Assembly (NCBI RefSeq): GCF_040802235.1
Contig: NC_133169.1
Coordinates: 45,143,034-45,207,033 of the forward strand
DNA: 64,000 bases
Reading direction: 5' to 3'
Source of the DNA: Manis javanica
Lineage: Eukaryota > Chordata > Mammalia > Pholidota > Manidae
Positions 48,209-60,385 of the stretch are shown here, piece after piece (position 1 is the first letter of the stretch; each line of letters begins with the position of its first letter). The translations under genes and the position numbers were made by a program. Under the pieces are notes generated by a model. That model saw nothing but the letters and a program-made list of their open reading frames with translations. It had not been told where the DNA came from and ran no database searches.

Positions 48209-49129
48209 ATGACCAATTTCACCACAGTGACTGAGTTTCTCCTCACGGGCTTTGCTGAGAAGTGGGAGACAAGGCTCCTGCTCTCCCTGCTATTCCTTCT
48301 GATGTACCTGGCCACCCTCACAGGGAACATTCTTATCATCAGTGCCACCACAGTTGACCAGAACCTTCACACGCCCATGTACTTCTTCCTCAGGAACCTG
48401 TCCATCCTAAACGTGTGCTATGTTTCTGTCACTGTGCCCAATGCCTGTGTCAACTATGTCACTAATAACTGGGCCATCTCAGTGGCTGGCTGTGTAACCC
48501 AGATATTCTTGGTCATTTATTTTGCATTTGTAGAAATTCTGTTTCTCATGTTCATGGCCCATGACTGCTATGTGGCCATCTGCCAGCCCCTCCACTACCC
48601 TGTCATCATGAACCATCAGTTCTGTGTGCAAATGACACTATTTTCCCTGCTTAGTTGTCTTCTCTACTCAGGTGCACACACAGGTAATGTATTCCGGCTG
48701 CCCTGTCAGTTCAATGTGGTCCAACAGTTCTTCTGTGATGTCCCCTTTCTGCTGAGCCTCTCCTGCTCTGACACCTTCAGCAATTTCCTCTTTTTGTTTC
48801 TATTATTGTAGTTGGTGATGTTTCCTTTATCTTCCTCACCATATCGTACTTTCACATATTTTCCACCATACTGAAGTTTCCAACCAGAGAGCGAGGCAAG
48901 GCCTTTTCCACGTGTGTCCCTCACATTCTGGTGGTGTCTGTCTTCCTCAGCTCTATTGCCTATGTGTACCTGAAGCCTTCAGCAACTTCTGAAACCATCC
49001 AGGACATGATTCTTTCTGTATTTTACACCATAGTTCCTCCTTTCTTGAATCCTATTATCTAGTCTTAGAAACAAACAAGTAAAAGAAGCTGTAAGGAAAT
49101 TAATAGTTTTTCTCCCAGAAAGTAAATAG
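48209..49129 (+). pseudogene. Olfactory receptor, family 14-like, two deletions (OR-D)
   Basis: The first 200 codons are open, with the NFT sequon, PMYFFL, the two disulphide cysteines and DCY for DRY. A net loss of four bases near 48,792-48,830, in TM5, leads to the TAG at 48,809. A second loss of two bases at about 49,060 breaks the NPIIYS motif. The two add up to six, so the tail (VKEAVRKLIVFLP-like) ends in the original frame at the TAG 49,127-49,129. One residue is missing before the CQFN segment of extracellular loop 2. Closest paralogue in the window is OR-B. No seven-helix receptor can be made. Confidence 0.93.
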
Positions 49130-51945
49130 TTTCTTTTTCAGGTTCATCCCTGTGTTGCTGAATAAGCCACAGATATCTAGACTACAACTGGCTTATTCAG
49201 TTTTACATATTAGTCTCCTCATTATGAAATCATTCATTTAATATATCTGTAATTACATTTTTTAACATTACTCTTTCCATCTATTATTTCAAATTAAAAT
49301 GTTCAACTGTTGGTTTTAATGACCACATATAATCAAAGATATTCATGAAAATCATTTTAGATATATGTTTAGGATTCACCAATTATTAACGATATTAATA
49401 AGGTCTCAAAGGACTCCTGAGCAAATCAAGTATGGATATATAATATAGGCTCTATTATCTGAAAATTTTCAAAAAAAATAGGAAATACCTGTATAATATT
49501 GTCTTCAGTGATAGAATTTATGTTTTTTGAAATTAAAAATTAAATTTAACAAATTATAGTTCATGATATATATGGAATTAAAACTAATGAATATCTGGAA
49601 AGTGAAAAAGTATGTCCACAACAAAGATTAAGAGAAATGTGATTTAGCCTCCCAATTAATAGGAATGAAGAATGTCCTGTTTGTTGACAGAAACTATCAT
49701 TATCCTTTCTTTGCTGCTTGCAGTTATTTTATTATACCGTACTGAGGAGACGCACCATGCTGTGGGGATATAGGCAGTTGTGATATAATGAACCATAAGA
49801 AAAACATATTTAGTCATTCAGGTGATCAAGTAGGGATTTTCCAGCATATCTGGTTTTCATCAACAGCCCCTGAAGACACTTCAGAGACTTAAAGGCAAAA
49901 TGGGTGTCTTATCAAATTAATAAAGGACTTTTGGACCCCGACCAAGGACTGTGGCTGGAGGCTGAATAGGCCAATCGCCAGGAAGTTAGTCAATCATTTC
50001 TATCTACTGAAGGTCTCACCAAAACCCATGAGAAGAATGCATCCCTCTCTGCATCTTGCGTCTCTGTGGGGGGGGGGGGCTTCCATGTTTGGGGGTCAGA
50101 ATGTGACCACATGCCAGTCAAGCTTCACAAAGATAATAGTTCCTTTATTTGGGACCTTGCCCTGTGTATCTCCTCATCTTGTTGTTATCTTCTATCCTTT
50201 ATGGTGTCCTTTATTACAAGGGTAAGAGCAAGTGTTTTCTTGAGTTCTGTGAGCTGCACTAGCAAATTATGCTAAGGGGAAGGACATTGGAAGCTCTGAA
50301 TGAGGATTTTATCATCTCTGTTGGTGAGAAACACAGGTGACGGCTGGGGCTCGCAGTTAGCATCTGGAGTGGAGGGTGGGTTCAGTCTTGTAGGATGGAG
50401 CCCTTAACCTGGGGAGTCTGGTGCTGTCTCCAGGCAAATAGCACCAGAATTGATTTGAGTTCTCAGACACACTGCTGGTGTTCAAGAACACCTTGGTGTT
50501 GTGTGTGGAAGACACACACACATAAACACACACACACATTAGAATTGGGTATTGAAACACAAAATGAGTTGTACTATTGTTGTCTAAAAATAAACAGGAC
50601 TTTTTCCTTTTTTACCTTCTGTCATATTTGTTACTTGTTATATACTTTTCTTAGTATTGTGCCATTTCACAATTCTCCAGAGATGGTCCAAAGTTTAGTT
50701 TATTTTGCATGGTACAATAAAACTACCTGCAGCCTAATATCTTTTATAATTATTTCCTCATCTTGAATGGAAAACTTAATCTTCCATAAATTTTTGTTTT
50801 CTGAGCTACTATACACATTTATCTCAATTCACAACCACTTTGATATGTATAGGGGCTAACTTATCCAAGATATTTTTATAGAATCCACAAAAATTTTAAA
50901 GTTATGAACATGAAATCATAAGTGATTCATGAAATGTCCATATCTAGAGCTGAGTTTTATTTGTTAGTGCATTAAATATGAGCAGGAGAAAAAATTATTT
51001 CATTGCACAGGAAATAATTAAATGTCCAAAAAGGGGGAATTTAATAAATATGTATTTAAAATTTACCAATGAAGAGAACATTTGCATGAAATAATTTATT
51101 GAATGAACAGCTGAGATAGTTCAGAGATACTGAGTATAAAAATGGATGATTTAGGATGCCTACAATAAGCAGCCACAATCCAGGATTAAATAGAATGACT
51201 CAAGAGTGTGAATGTTGGATGAGACAACTTTAATTTTTTTGTGTGTCTGAAAAGCCTTAAAATAATTTGCATGGGGTCTGAGGACTGGCAGTCCCTTAAA
51301 ATTTTGGTTCTTTGCTTCATCTGGATACAACTTGTAAAGAAATATCATGGAAAGATGCAACATCTTCAAAGAAATGCTCCATTATGTATAGATTTTCTCA
51401 TTTCAACCTTCATGGTGATAGGATAACCATATAAATATCAGCAAATGATGAAGTTTAAAACATATACCTTCTGTTCTTACATGGCGTTCTCATGGGATCC
51501 CATTGTGTGAGTGTGTGTGAGTGTATGTGTGAGTGTGATGTGATTTTACCTCTGTAAATCCCCCATTATACTTTCTGTTGTCGTCTCTTCTGATGTAAGA
51601 ACTGACAGGGTGACCGCTGTGTCACTGCACTAAAACTCTGTTTACAAAGCACTTGACTACACAGATTCTGACCAATAAACACACTTGCAATATGTCCTTA
51701 AACCTTCTTCCTTATTCAAGCCCCAATTATAAGAATAGGTTACATGGAATGTTTCCTGCAGTAATCGACCTATTGTCATGTTCTTTAATATTTTACATAG
51801 ATACTATAGGTGAAGAGTTATCAGCCCACACACATGTGCCATGATATTCGATGAGTATAACTTACGGCATTTCTGTTCACTAGCCACTTTACAGCAAGCA
51901 GATTTTTATGGAGTATATATAAAGACACAAAATTCTAGTTCTTTT
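49130..51945. other. OR-D 3' flank, no gene
   Basis: Reverse complement of the OR-B 3' flank (9,480-12,150). It includes the unnamed repeat at 49,840-50,560, a G10 homopolymer at about 50,067 and a CA-rich stretch at 50,510-50,540. No coding capacity recognised. Confidence 0.65.
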
Positions 51946-51949
51946 TAAA

Positions 51950-52330
51950 ATTGTAGTAAAGTAGATACAACATAAGATTCATAATATTTGCCATTTTTAA
52001 GTGCACAGTTAATTAGTGTTAGATTCAGATCATTGTGAAATCTCAAGAATTATTTCTTCTTGCAAAACAGAAACTCTACACACATTTAGACAACTTCTCT
52101 TCATTTTTCCTTCATTCTGTACCCAAAATCACCATTCTGACTTTGTATCCATGAAATTAAATACTCTGAATTCTTCACATGAAGGTTCATACGCATGATT
52201 TGACTTTTTGTGACTCGTTTGCTTCACTTAGCATAATGTCCTTGATTCATCCATTTTGTACCAAGACTCCAGATTTCCCGCCTTTGCAAGGGTGAATAAT
52301 ATTTACTTGCATGTATACACCATAATTTTC
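51950..52330 (-). mobile_element. Ancient L1 3'-end remnant (antisense)
   Basis: Same element as 5,945-6,350 and, inverted, 9,020-9,475. Confidence 0.6.
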
Positions 52331-52429
52331 ATATCAATACATCTAAAAATATGCATGAATTAATTCTATCTTTTGGGCGTATTCTTAATTAAATGTGTCT
52401 AAGAATGAGAAATGTGACATACAGCAAAA

Positions 52430-53149
52430 AAGATGGTGGAGTAAGTAATCCAGGCAGTAACCACCTCCCACACACACACACCAAGTAAGCAACTACAGCA
52501 AATACAACTAACCCTGAAAATGACCTGCAGACTGCAGAATAGGCCGTCTTCATCTCAAGGAGAAGAGAAGAGCACATGGAGAAGGGTAAGTGGCAGAGTC
52601 ATGAATGATTAGGTCCCAAGAACTTCCCCAGTCCAGCCCCCTAGACAGACTTATCAAGACAAAAATCGAGGACACAAATAGATGAAATCAGAAATGAAAA
52701 AGGAATAGTTATAAGAGACACACTATAAATAAAAAGAATTATTGCAATTTTTTATGAAAAAATTTTATGCCAATAATTTGGACAGTATAGAAGTAATTTA
52801 AAACACTACTTTCCATGACTGACCTGGGAAGAAGCATAAAAGTTGTGAACAGACAAACTACTAGCAATGATACTGAATTGGTAATCAATCAAAAAAATAC
52901 CAAAAACAGTAGTCCAGATCCAGATGGCTTCACAGCTGAGTTCTACCAAACATTTAAAGAAGAGCTAATACCCTTCCTTCTTTACGTATTCAAAAAGTAG
53001 AAGAGGAGGGAATACTTCTAAACTCATTCTATGAAGCCATTATCACTCTAATAACAAAATCAGACCAGAACACTACAGAAAGAAAATTATAGACCAAATC
53101 CCTCATGAATGTATATACAGAAACCCTCAACAAAATATGAGCAAACTGG
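52430..53149 (+). mobile_element. Older L1: 5' UTR joined to an ORF2 fragment, interrupted by a younger L1
   Basis: An L1 5' UTR (aaaaaagatggtggagtaag) runs to about 52,640 and jumps directly to ORF2 reverse-transcriptase text (ccagatccagatggcttcac, then gaagaggagggaatacttct). ORF1 and the endonuclease are missing, so there is a large internal deletion. It ends at about 53,149, in the part that would read agcaaactgaattc, where the next L1 begins. No continuation is found after 56,679. Confidence 0.75.
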
Positions 53150-53404
53150 AGGAGGCGGAGCCAGGATGGTGGCATAAGTAAAGCAGTGGAAATCTCTTCC
53201 CAAAACCACATATATCTATGAAAATATAACAAAGACAATTCATTCCAAAATAGAGACCAGAGGACACAGGACAACATCCAGACCACAACCACACCTGTGG
53301 GAACCCAGCACCTCACAAAGGGGGAGAGGAAAGCAACAAACCAACAAGAAGGAAAGCTCTCCCAGCTGTCACTCATACCAGCTCTGCAAACTATCTCTAT
53401 CACC

Positions 53405-54293
53405 ATGAAAAGGCAAAACTACAGGCAGACAAAGATCACAGAGACAACACCTGAGGAGACAGACGTAACCAGTCTTCCTGAAAAAGAATTCAAAATAAAA
53501 ATCATGAACATGCTGACAGATATGCAGAGAAAAATGCAAGAGCAATGGGATGAGATGCAGAGAAAAATGCAAGAGCAATGGGATCAAGTTGGGAGGGAGA
53601 TCACAGATGTCAGGAAGGAGATCACAGAAGTGAAACAAACCCTGGAAGGATTTATAAGCAGAATGGATAAGATGCAAGAGGCCATTGAAGGAATAGAAAC
53701 CAGAGAACAGGAACATATAGAAGCTGACATAGAAAGAGATAAAAGGATCTCCAGGAACGAAACAACACTAAGAGAATTATGTGACCAATCCAAAAGGAAT
53801 AATATTGGTATTATAGGGGTACCAGAAGAAGAAGAAAGAGGAAAACGGGTAGAAAGTCTCTTTGAAGTAATAATTGCTGAAAACTTCCCCAAACTGGGGG
53901 AGAAAATAATAGAACAGACCACGGAAATACACAGAACCCCCAACAGAAAGGATCCAAGGAGGAAAACACCAAGACACATAATAATTAAAATGGCAAGGAT
54001 CAAGGACAAGGAAAGAGTTTTAAAGGCAGATAGAGAGAAAACAGGTCACCTATAAAGGAAAATCCATCAGGCTAACATCAGACTTCTCGACAGAAACCCT
54101 ACAGGCCAGAAGAGAATGGCATGATATATTTAATGCAATGAAACAGAAGGGCCTTAAAATAAGGATACTGTATCCAGCATGACTATCATTTAAATATGAT
54201 GGCAGGATTAAACGATTCCCAGACAAGCAAAAGCTGAGGGAATTTGCTTCCCACAAACCACCTCTACAGGGCATCTTACAGGGACTGCTCTAG
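53405..54293 (+). pseudogene. L1 ORF1p with frameshift
   Basis: The start is taken at 53,405 by match to the other copy (MKRQ); an upstream in-frame ATG at 53,297 is in the 5' UTR. The coiled coil holds two tandem 33-base units (53,522-53,554 and 53,555-53,587; MQRKMQEQWDE/Q). The RRM part follows (GVPEEEERG, RHIIIKMA). A frameshift near 54,030-54,045 leads to a stop at 54,053; the C-terminal domain continues in another frame to the TAG at 54,291-54,293. Confidence 0.85.
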
Positions 54294-54488
54294 ATGGGAG
54301 TACTCCTAAAAAGAGCACAGAACAAAACACACAACGTATGAAGAATGGAGGAGGAGGAATAAGAAGGGAGAGAAGAAAAGAATCTCCAGACAGTGTATAT
54401 AACAACTCAACAAGTGAGCTAAGTTAGGTAGTAAGATACTAAAGAGGCTAACCTTGAACCTTTGGTAACCACGAATCTAAAGCCTGAA

Positions 54489-56679
54489 ATGGCAATAAGT
54501 ACAGATCTCTCAATAGTCACCCTAAATGTAAATGGACTTAATGCACCAATCAAAAGACACATAGTAATAGAATGGATAAAAAAGCAAGACCCATCTATAA
54601 GCTGCTTACAAGAAACTCACCTCAAGCCCAAAGACAGGCCCAGACTAAAAGTCAAGGCGTGGAAAAACATATTTCAAGCAAACAACAGTGAAAAGAAAGC
54701 AGGGGTTACAGTACTAATATCAGACAAAATAGACTTCAAAACAAAGAAAGTAACAAGAGATAAAGAAGGACATTACATAATGATAAAGGGCTCAGTCCAA
54801 CAAGAAGATATAACCATTCTAAATATGTATGCACCCAACACAGGGGCACCAGCATTTGTGAAACAAATACTAACAGAACTAAAGAGGGAAATAGACTGCA
54901 ATGCATTCATTGTAGGAGACTTCAACACACCACTCACCCCAAAGGATAGATCCACCGGGCAGAAAATAAGTAAGGACACACAGGCACTGAACAACACACT
55001 AGAACAGATGGACCTAACAGACATCTATAGAAGTCTACATCCAAAAGCAACAGGATATACATTCTTCTCAAGTGCACATGGAACATTCTCCAGAATAGAC
55101 CACATACTAGCTCACAAAAAGAGCCTCAGTAAATTCCAAAATATTGAAATTCTACCAACCAATTTTTCAGACCACAAAGGTATAAAACTAGAAATAAATT
55201 CTACAAAGAAAACAAAAAGGCTCACAAACACATGGAGGCTTAACAACATGCTTCTAAATAATCAATGGATCAATGAACAAATCACAATAGAGATCAAACA
55301 ATATATAGAATCAAATGACACCAACAACACAGAGCCCCAACTTCTTGGGATGCAGCGAATGCAGTCTTAAAAGGAGAGTATATAGAGATTCACGCACAAC
55401 TGAAGAAGGAAGAACAACCTCAAATGAATATTCTAACATCACAACTAAAGAACCTGGAAAAAGAAGAACAAATGAGGCCTAAAGTCAGCAGAAGGAAGGA
55501 CATAATAAAGATCAGAGAAGAAATAAACAAAATTGAGAAGAATAAAACAATAGCAAAAATCAATGAAACCAAGAGCTGGTTCTTTGAAAAATAAACAAAA
55601 TAGATAAGCCTCTAGCCAAACTTATTAAGAGAAAAAGAGGATCAGAATGAGAATGGAAAAATCACGACAGACTCCACAGAAATACAAAGAATTATTAAAG
55701 ACTACTATGAAAACCTATATGCCAACAAGCTGGAAAACCTAGAAGAAATGGACAACTTCCTAGAAAAATACAACCTCCCAAGACTGACCAAGGAAGAAAC
55801 AAAAGTTAAACAAACCAATTACGAGCAAAGAAATTGAAACGGTAATCAAAAAACTACCCAACAACAAAAGCCCGGGACCGGACGGAATAACCTCAGAATT
55901 TTATCAGACACACAGAGAAGACATAATACCCATTCTCCTAAAAGTGTTCCAAAAAATAGAAGAGGAGGGAATACTCCCAAACTCATTCTATGAAGCCAAC
56001 ATCACCCTAATATCAAAACCAGGCAAAGACCCCATCAAAAAAGAAAATTACAGACCAATATCCCTGATGAATGTAGATGCAAAAATACTCAATAAAATAT
56101 TCACAAACAGAATTCAACAGTATATCAAAAGGATCATACACTATGACCAAGTGGGATTCATCCCAGGGATGCAAGGATGGTGCAACATTCGAAAATCCAT
56201 CAACAACATCCACCACATCAACAAAAAAAAAGACAAAAACCACATGATCATCTCCATAGATGCTGAAAAAGCATTTGACAAAATTCAACATCCATTCATG
56301 ATAAAAACTCTCAGCAAAATGGGAATAGAGGGCAAGTACCTCAACATAATAAAGGCCATATATGATAAACCCACAGCCAACATCATACTGAACAGCGAGA
56401 AGCTGAAAGCACTTCCTCTGAGATCGGGAAACAGACAAGGATGCCCACTCTCCCCACTGTTACTTAACATAGTACTGGAGGTCCTAGCCACGGCAATCAG
56501 ACAAAACAAAGAAATACAAGGAATCCAGATTGGTAAAGAAGAAGTTAAACTGTCACTATTTGCAGATGATATGATACTGTACATAAAAAACCCTAAAGAC
56601 TCCACTCCAAAACTACTAGAACTGATACCGGAATACAGGAAAGTTGCCGGATACAAAATTAACACACAGAAATCTGTAG
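54489..56679 (+). pseudogene. L1 ORF2, endonuclease open, truncated in the reverse transcriptase
   Basis: The endonuclease is open from 54,489 (or the in-frame ATG at 54,462) to about 55,370, with LNVNG, CLQETH, GDFNTPL, RIDHIL and SDHKG all present. A one-base loss near 55,345 then breaks the frame. The reverse transcriptase (open frame from 55,944) keeps both catalytic boxes, SIDAEKAFD (Asp codon 56,259-56,261) and FADD (56,565-56,570), unlike the copy at 17,497. The L1 part ends at 56,679; the frame runs on into flank DNA to 56,732. Thumb, Cys-rich end and 3' UTR are missing. Confidence 0.88.
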
Positions 56680-57789
56680 ACATATGTTGTGTCTTTATTT
56701 ATAGCATTTATGTATTGGGAAATTTAAATTAAATATTTAAATTATAGTTGATTCATTATATCATATTACATGATAACTAATAAATGATATCATTAGAAAG
56801 TAAAAAAATGTATATCCACAAGGGAAGAGAAAGAAAAACTGTAATATTTAATCTTCCTATTTAAAGGAGTGAAAAATATCTTCCTACTTATTGATAGAAA
56901 CTATCATTTACCTTCTTTGTTGTTTGCATTAATTTTAATACACTTTGCTGAATGACACATTTTAATGGGATAAATCTTCCTGTGGGAATAGAGGTCACTG
57001 TTCCATTTTCTCCCTGCCATGTTTGTTATTAGTTGTATATTTTTCTGAGTATCAGGACCTATCACCTTCTTCACAATGGTTGAGAGTTTAATTTATTTGG
57101 CATGCTACTATAAAGTTCCATCTGTAATGCAGCCAAAATACTTTGTAATGATTTCTTCTTCTTGGGTGGAAAAATTAGTGTTTCATAAGTTTTTATTTTC
57201 CAAACCATTACTTAATTTTGTCTCATAAATTCACAATCATATTGGCACTATAAAGGCTAACATATCTAAGAAATTTTGATATAACACATAACATATTTTA
57301 AAAGCCATGCCTCTGAAATAATAAGTGACACAAGAAATGTCTACATCAGTAATTGAATTTTTTACTCTTTAATGCATTAAATATTAGAATAAGGGGAAAA
57401 ACAAATGCTTCACTGCATAGGAAAATAAAGTGTTCTACAAAAAAGGGGCACTTAAAAATATATATTTGAAATTTACCAGTGAAGAGAGAATTTACCAGTG
57501 AAATAATTTAAGGAATGAATAGCTGATGACAATTCAGAGATATTGAGTATAAAAATGAGTTATTTAGGGAGCCTATACTAACCACACAGAACCTTGGATA
57601 AAATATAGTGACTCGAGAGTTTCAATTTTGGGTAAAACAAGTCCACTTTTTCTAACAGAACGAAAACCCTTCAAATAGATTATACAGTGTGTGAAGACCT
57701 GCAGTCAAAGTTCTGATCCTTATGTGCTTCAGCTAGATACAATTGTAAAGGCTTCACTTTTACAAGATGCTAACATTTAGATAAAGAGT

Positions 57790-58740
57790 ACTGATGGATC
57801 TCAAAGATTACAAATGTATTTGATACGACTGAACTGTACTTTAAAAAAATGAAGATCAGAATTTTTATTTTGGTGTATTTTGCAATGATAAAAAATAGGA
57901 AAAAGTCACACAATTTAGGAAAATCACACAAATTTAGAGATTTCCTTAAAATGTTTAAAAACCTAAGAAATAAATTTTAGTGGCTGTACATTTGCATCCA
58001 GTTGAATATCCATTTCAAAAGCATTTATGCAAAACAAACGACAAAAAAGTGGTCAAAATACTCCAACAGTTCTAGAAGGACAGTAAATGTAAGAAAGTTG
58101 TCTTAACATTATTAGTTATGTGGGAAATGCAAATTGAAGCTATCATAAGAAAAAAATCACAGCCCTATCACAATAGAAAAGTTGATAATTCCAAAAATGT
58201 GTTTCCAAATGGGTCACTCATCAACTCAAGTCAGCTTTATACCTAGGCACAATTTCTTAATATTTTCTGATTCTTTATATGTATTCCTGTGTCCAGGGAA
58301 TTCTCGCAAATATAGAAGTTATAAATGTGTGCATCCATGGCCCATACAATTATCTTTATAGCAGCCATATTTGTTAAACTAAGAATATAAAAAAACAGAA
58401 ATGTCAATATCAATGGATGATATGTGCAACACTTGTAAAATACAGTACTATTCACCTAGTAGATAAGATCTATTACTGTACCTCATAAAGTTTCAATTAT
58501 CAACATAGTTTTGAGTAAAAGTAACCAGACAGAAAAATAACATTATTATATAATAAATTTATATAGAATATAAAATAAAGGAAAACAAATCTAAGATAAG
58601 ATGAGAGGAGTTAGGGTGTTAACAATATTTTATTTGTCTTGGTGCTCATTTCATAGATTTATTAACTTGAAAGTGTTTAAATGTATGGCACCTACAATGA
58701 ATGTAACTTAATTGCTATTTTTATGCCATTCTGGGCACAT
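57790..58740 (+). mobile_element. Ancient L1-like 3' remnant
   Basis: Old L1-like text (gggaaatgcaaattgaag, catacaattatctttatagcagccat, ctcataaagtttcaatta). Divergent; orientation judged from these phrases. No coding sequence. Confidence 0.45.
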
Positions 58741-58920
58741 ATTCGGGTTTTAAAAGGTTGAAAATGTCTCCACTTAAATCATTTAATATAGTATAAAAAT
58801 AATATATTACATTGTGAAAACATACTACATGACTGTGCTTACTCTAACCCTCATTGATTGTGGCTCTTTAATATCTTATAATAGGTGATAAAAACAACTT
58901 AAAGTGAAGACAGATTCTTT

Positions 58921-58947
58921 AAAAACAAAACAAAACAAAACAAAACA
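58921..58947. repeat. (AAAAC)n tract
   Basis: Five units of a CAAAA repeat in the third copy; the right arm has a shorter version at about 40,497-40,512. Confidence 0.85.
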
Positions 58948-59229
58948 GGAAAAGAACTTGCACAAATCCTGTCAACTCTTCAGGGTCAGAACACAGATTT
59001 GACCCTGTGCTACATGGCCTCAGGGAGCTACCCAACTGACCTCTGCGTCTTACTTGCCTTTAGGAAGTATGGAATTTTCATATCTACTCCCCTTATAAAG
59101 GTATATCCCACATCTTGGCACATTAATAATTTACTGTATTTTGGCTTTTGTCCAAACTCCTCTGTGGGGTCCGTCAGGGCAAATGCCAGGGTTTTAATGA
59201 GCAGACACTGCAGGGTAAGTTTACCCTCC

Positions 59230-59740
59230 CCACACCGGACTTGATGCTCCATCATCACACTGAACATGTAGAAAACACTTCCCAGTCAGTAACTCAGGCC
59301 TCTCAGGCAGGACCTGGTCTGTGAATGACCAGGGTGAGGTCCACCTGCCCCCACTGCAGGGTCTGCTTAACGTTGACCTTGAGCCGAAGCTTCCATTATA
59401 GGGGCAGGGAGGAGATATCTTCACAGTGCCCCCCTCCCCTCTGACCTGCGCCTGTGCTCTCCAAACCCGCCCCTCCTCCTCCTCGTCCCTCTGACCCTGG
59501 GTGCACGAGCTTTCCCTCTGCGAATCCCTTGGTAGTGGTGACCCCGCACCTGCGCCGACCCGTCCGGCCTCTGACCGGCGGTGCATCCCGTGAACGGACT
59601 CTGCACAGGGGGAGTCAGGCTCCTCCAGGTCAGCCTCTGTTTTGCGCCTTGATGGTAAATGACTGAAGGCTAGACGGACACTTTCATCTTTGGTTCTTGC
59701 TTTACTCAACTTCCCGCCCCCGGCGCCTCACCTGCCTGTT
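59230..59740. other. GC- and CpG-rich block, third copy
   Basis: Direct match to 40,820-41,240 (ctgcgccgacccgtc, ctgaccggcggtgcatcccgt). A poly-G run lies at about 59,800-59,808. See that entry for interpretation. Confidence 0.45.
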
Positions 59741-60179
59741 CAGCTCAGGGGACCGGATGCGGTTCATTCAATTACTCGGGGGCAGGGGGTAGGGCAGGGG
59801 GGGGGGGACACATCATGTATGAAGAACTGTATTTGACAGAGACAAGGATCAAGATCGTCTCTCCGGGCAGATCAGGGCGGACACAGGAAATCAGGGCTCC
59901 ATGGAATATACAGTATGATCTGGGAGATCCATGCAGATGTCCCCAATGAACACAAAGAGACACACATGTTCCCTAACGTTATTATTTTATTAACTTAGAA
60001 ATCTTGTGGGCACATCTATGTATGATGCCATGTCTACCTATTCACTGATTGTCTCACTTCTCCTACTTTAATTGGACCACACTGATCCATTACCTGTTTA
60101 AAATGACCCCTGGGCAGCTGGCCAGCACTGAACTGTGAGAACTGTGTTCCCAGAGGCACAGCAGTTGATGCACAGATTT

Positions 60180-60385
60180 GTCTACAGTATTATATTAAAC
60201 AGACCATGATTGGCCTCTTCCAGAACCTAAGGGAAGTTCATTTTCCATCTGAAGAAATTCTCAACTACTGTCTGAATAGTAAAGTCTGCATAAACCACTT
60301 TAAAAATGTTGACTTTGAGAAGCTCACTACAGCGGCCTTTGGTCCTGCTTAGATCATGAACACCCGACACGTGGCGGTAAGTGGT
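60180..60385 (+). promoter_or_regulatory. Putative first-exon/donor module of the third copy
   Basis: The exon-like stretch and donor (gcgGTAAGTGG, GT at 60,377-60,378) are kept, but the TATA box of the other two copies is changed to tatattaaac near 60,190. No OR exon follows before 64,000, so it may be an orphan or belong to a gene outside the window. Confidence 0.3.

Larger units (their letters stand above)
36515..52480. repeat. Right arm of large inverted duplication (partner 8,930-28,200)
   Basis: See the left arm for the block list. Arm-specific features are the solo LTR at 42,091-42,553, the 205-base repeat at 41,822-42,026, the L1 at 45,517-46,651, and the 39,500-41,285 segment that the left arm lacks but the third copy partly has (58,860-59,760). 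Confidence 0.85.
53151..56679 (+). mobile_element. L1 with 5' end but lacking its 3' end
   Basis: Starts with ggaggcggagccaggatggt, the same 5' end as the full-length element, then a 5' UTR (shorter than the one at 15,640), ORF1 (53,405-54,293) and ORF2 to 56,679. The homology with the full-length copy stops after ...acagaaatctgtag, and the next base already belongs to OR 3'-flank DNA. New L1 copies are usually cut at the 5' end, so the missing 3' end means a later deletion or recombination. Confidence 0.88.
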
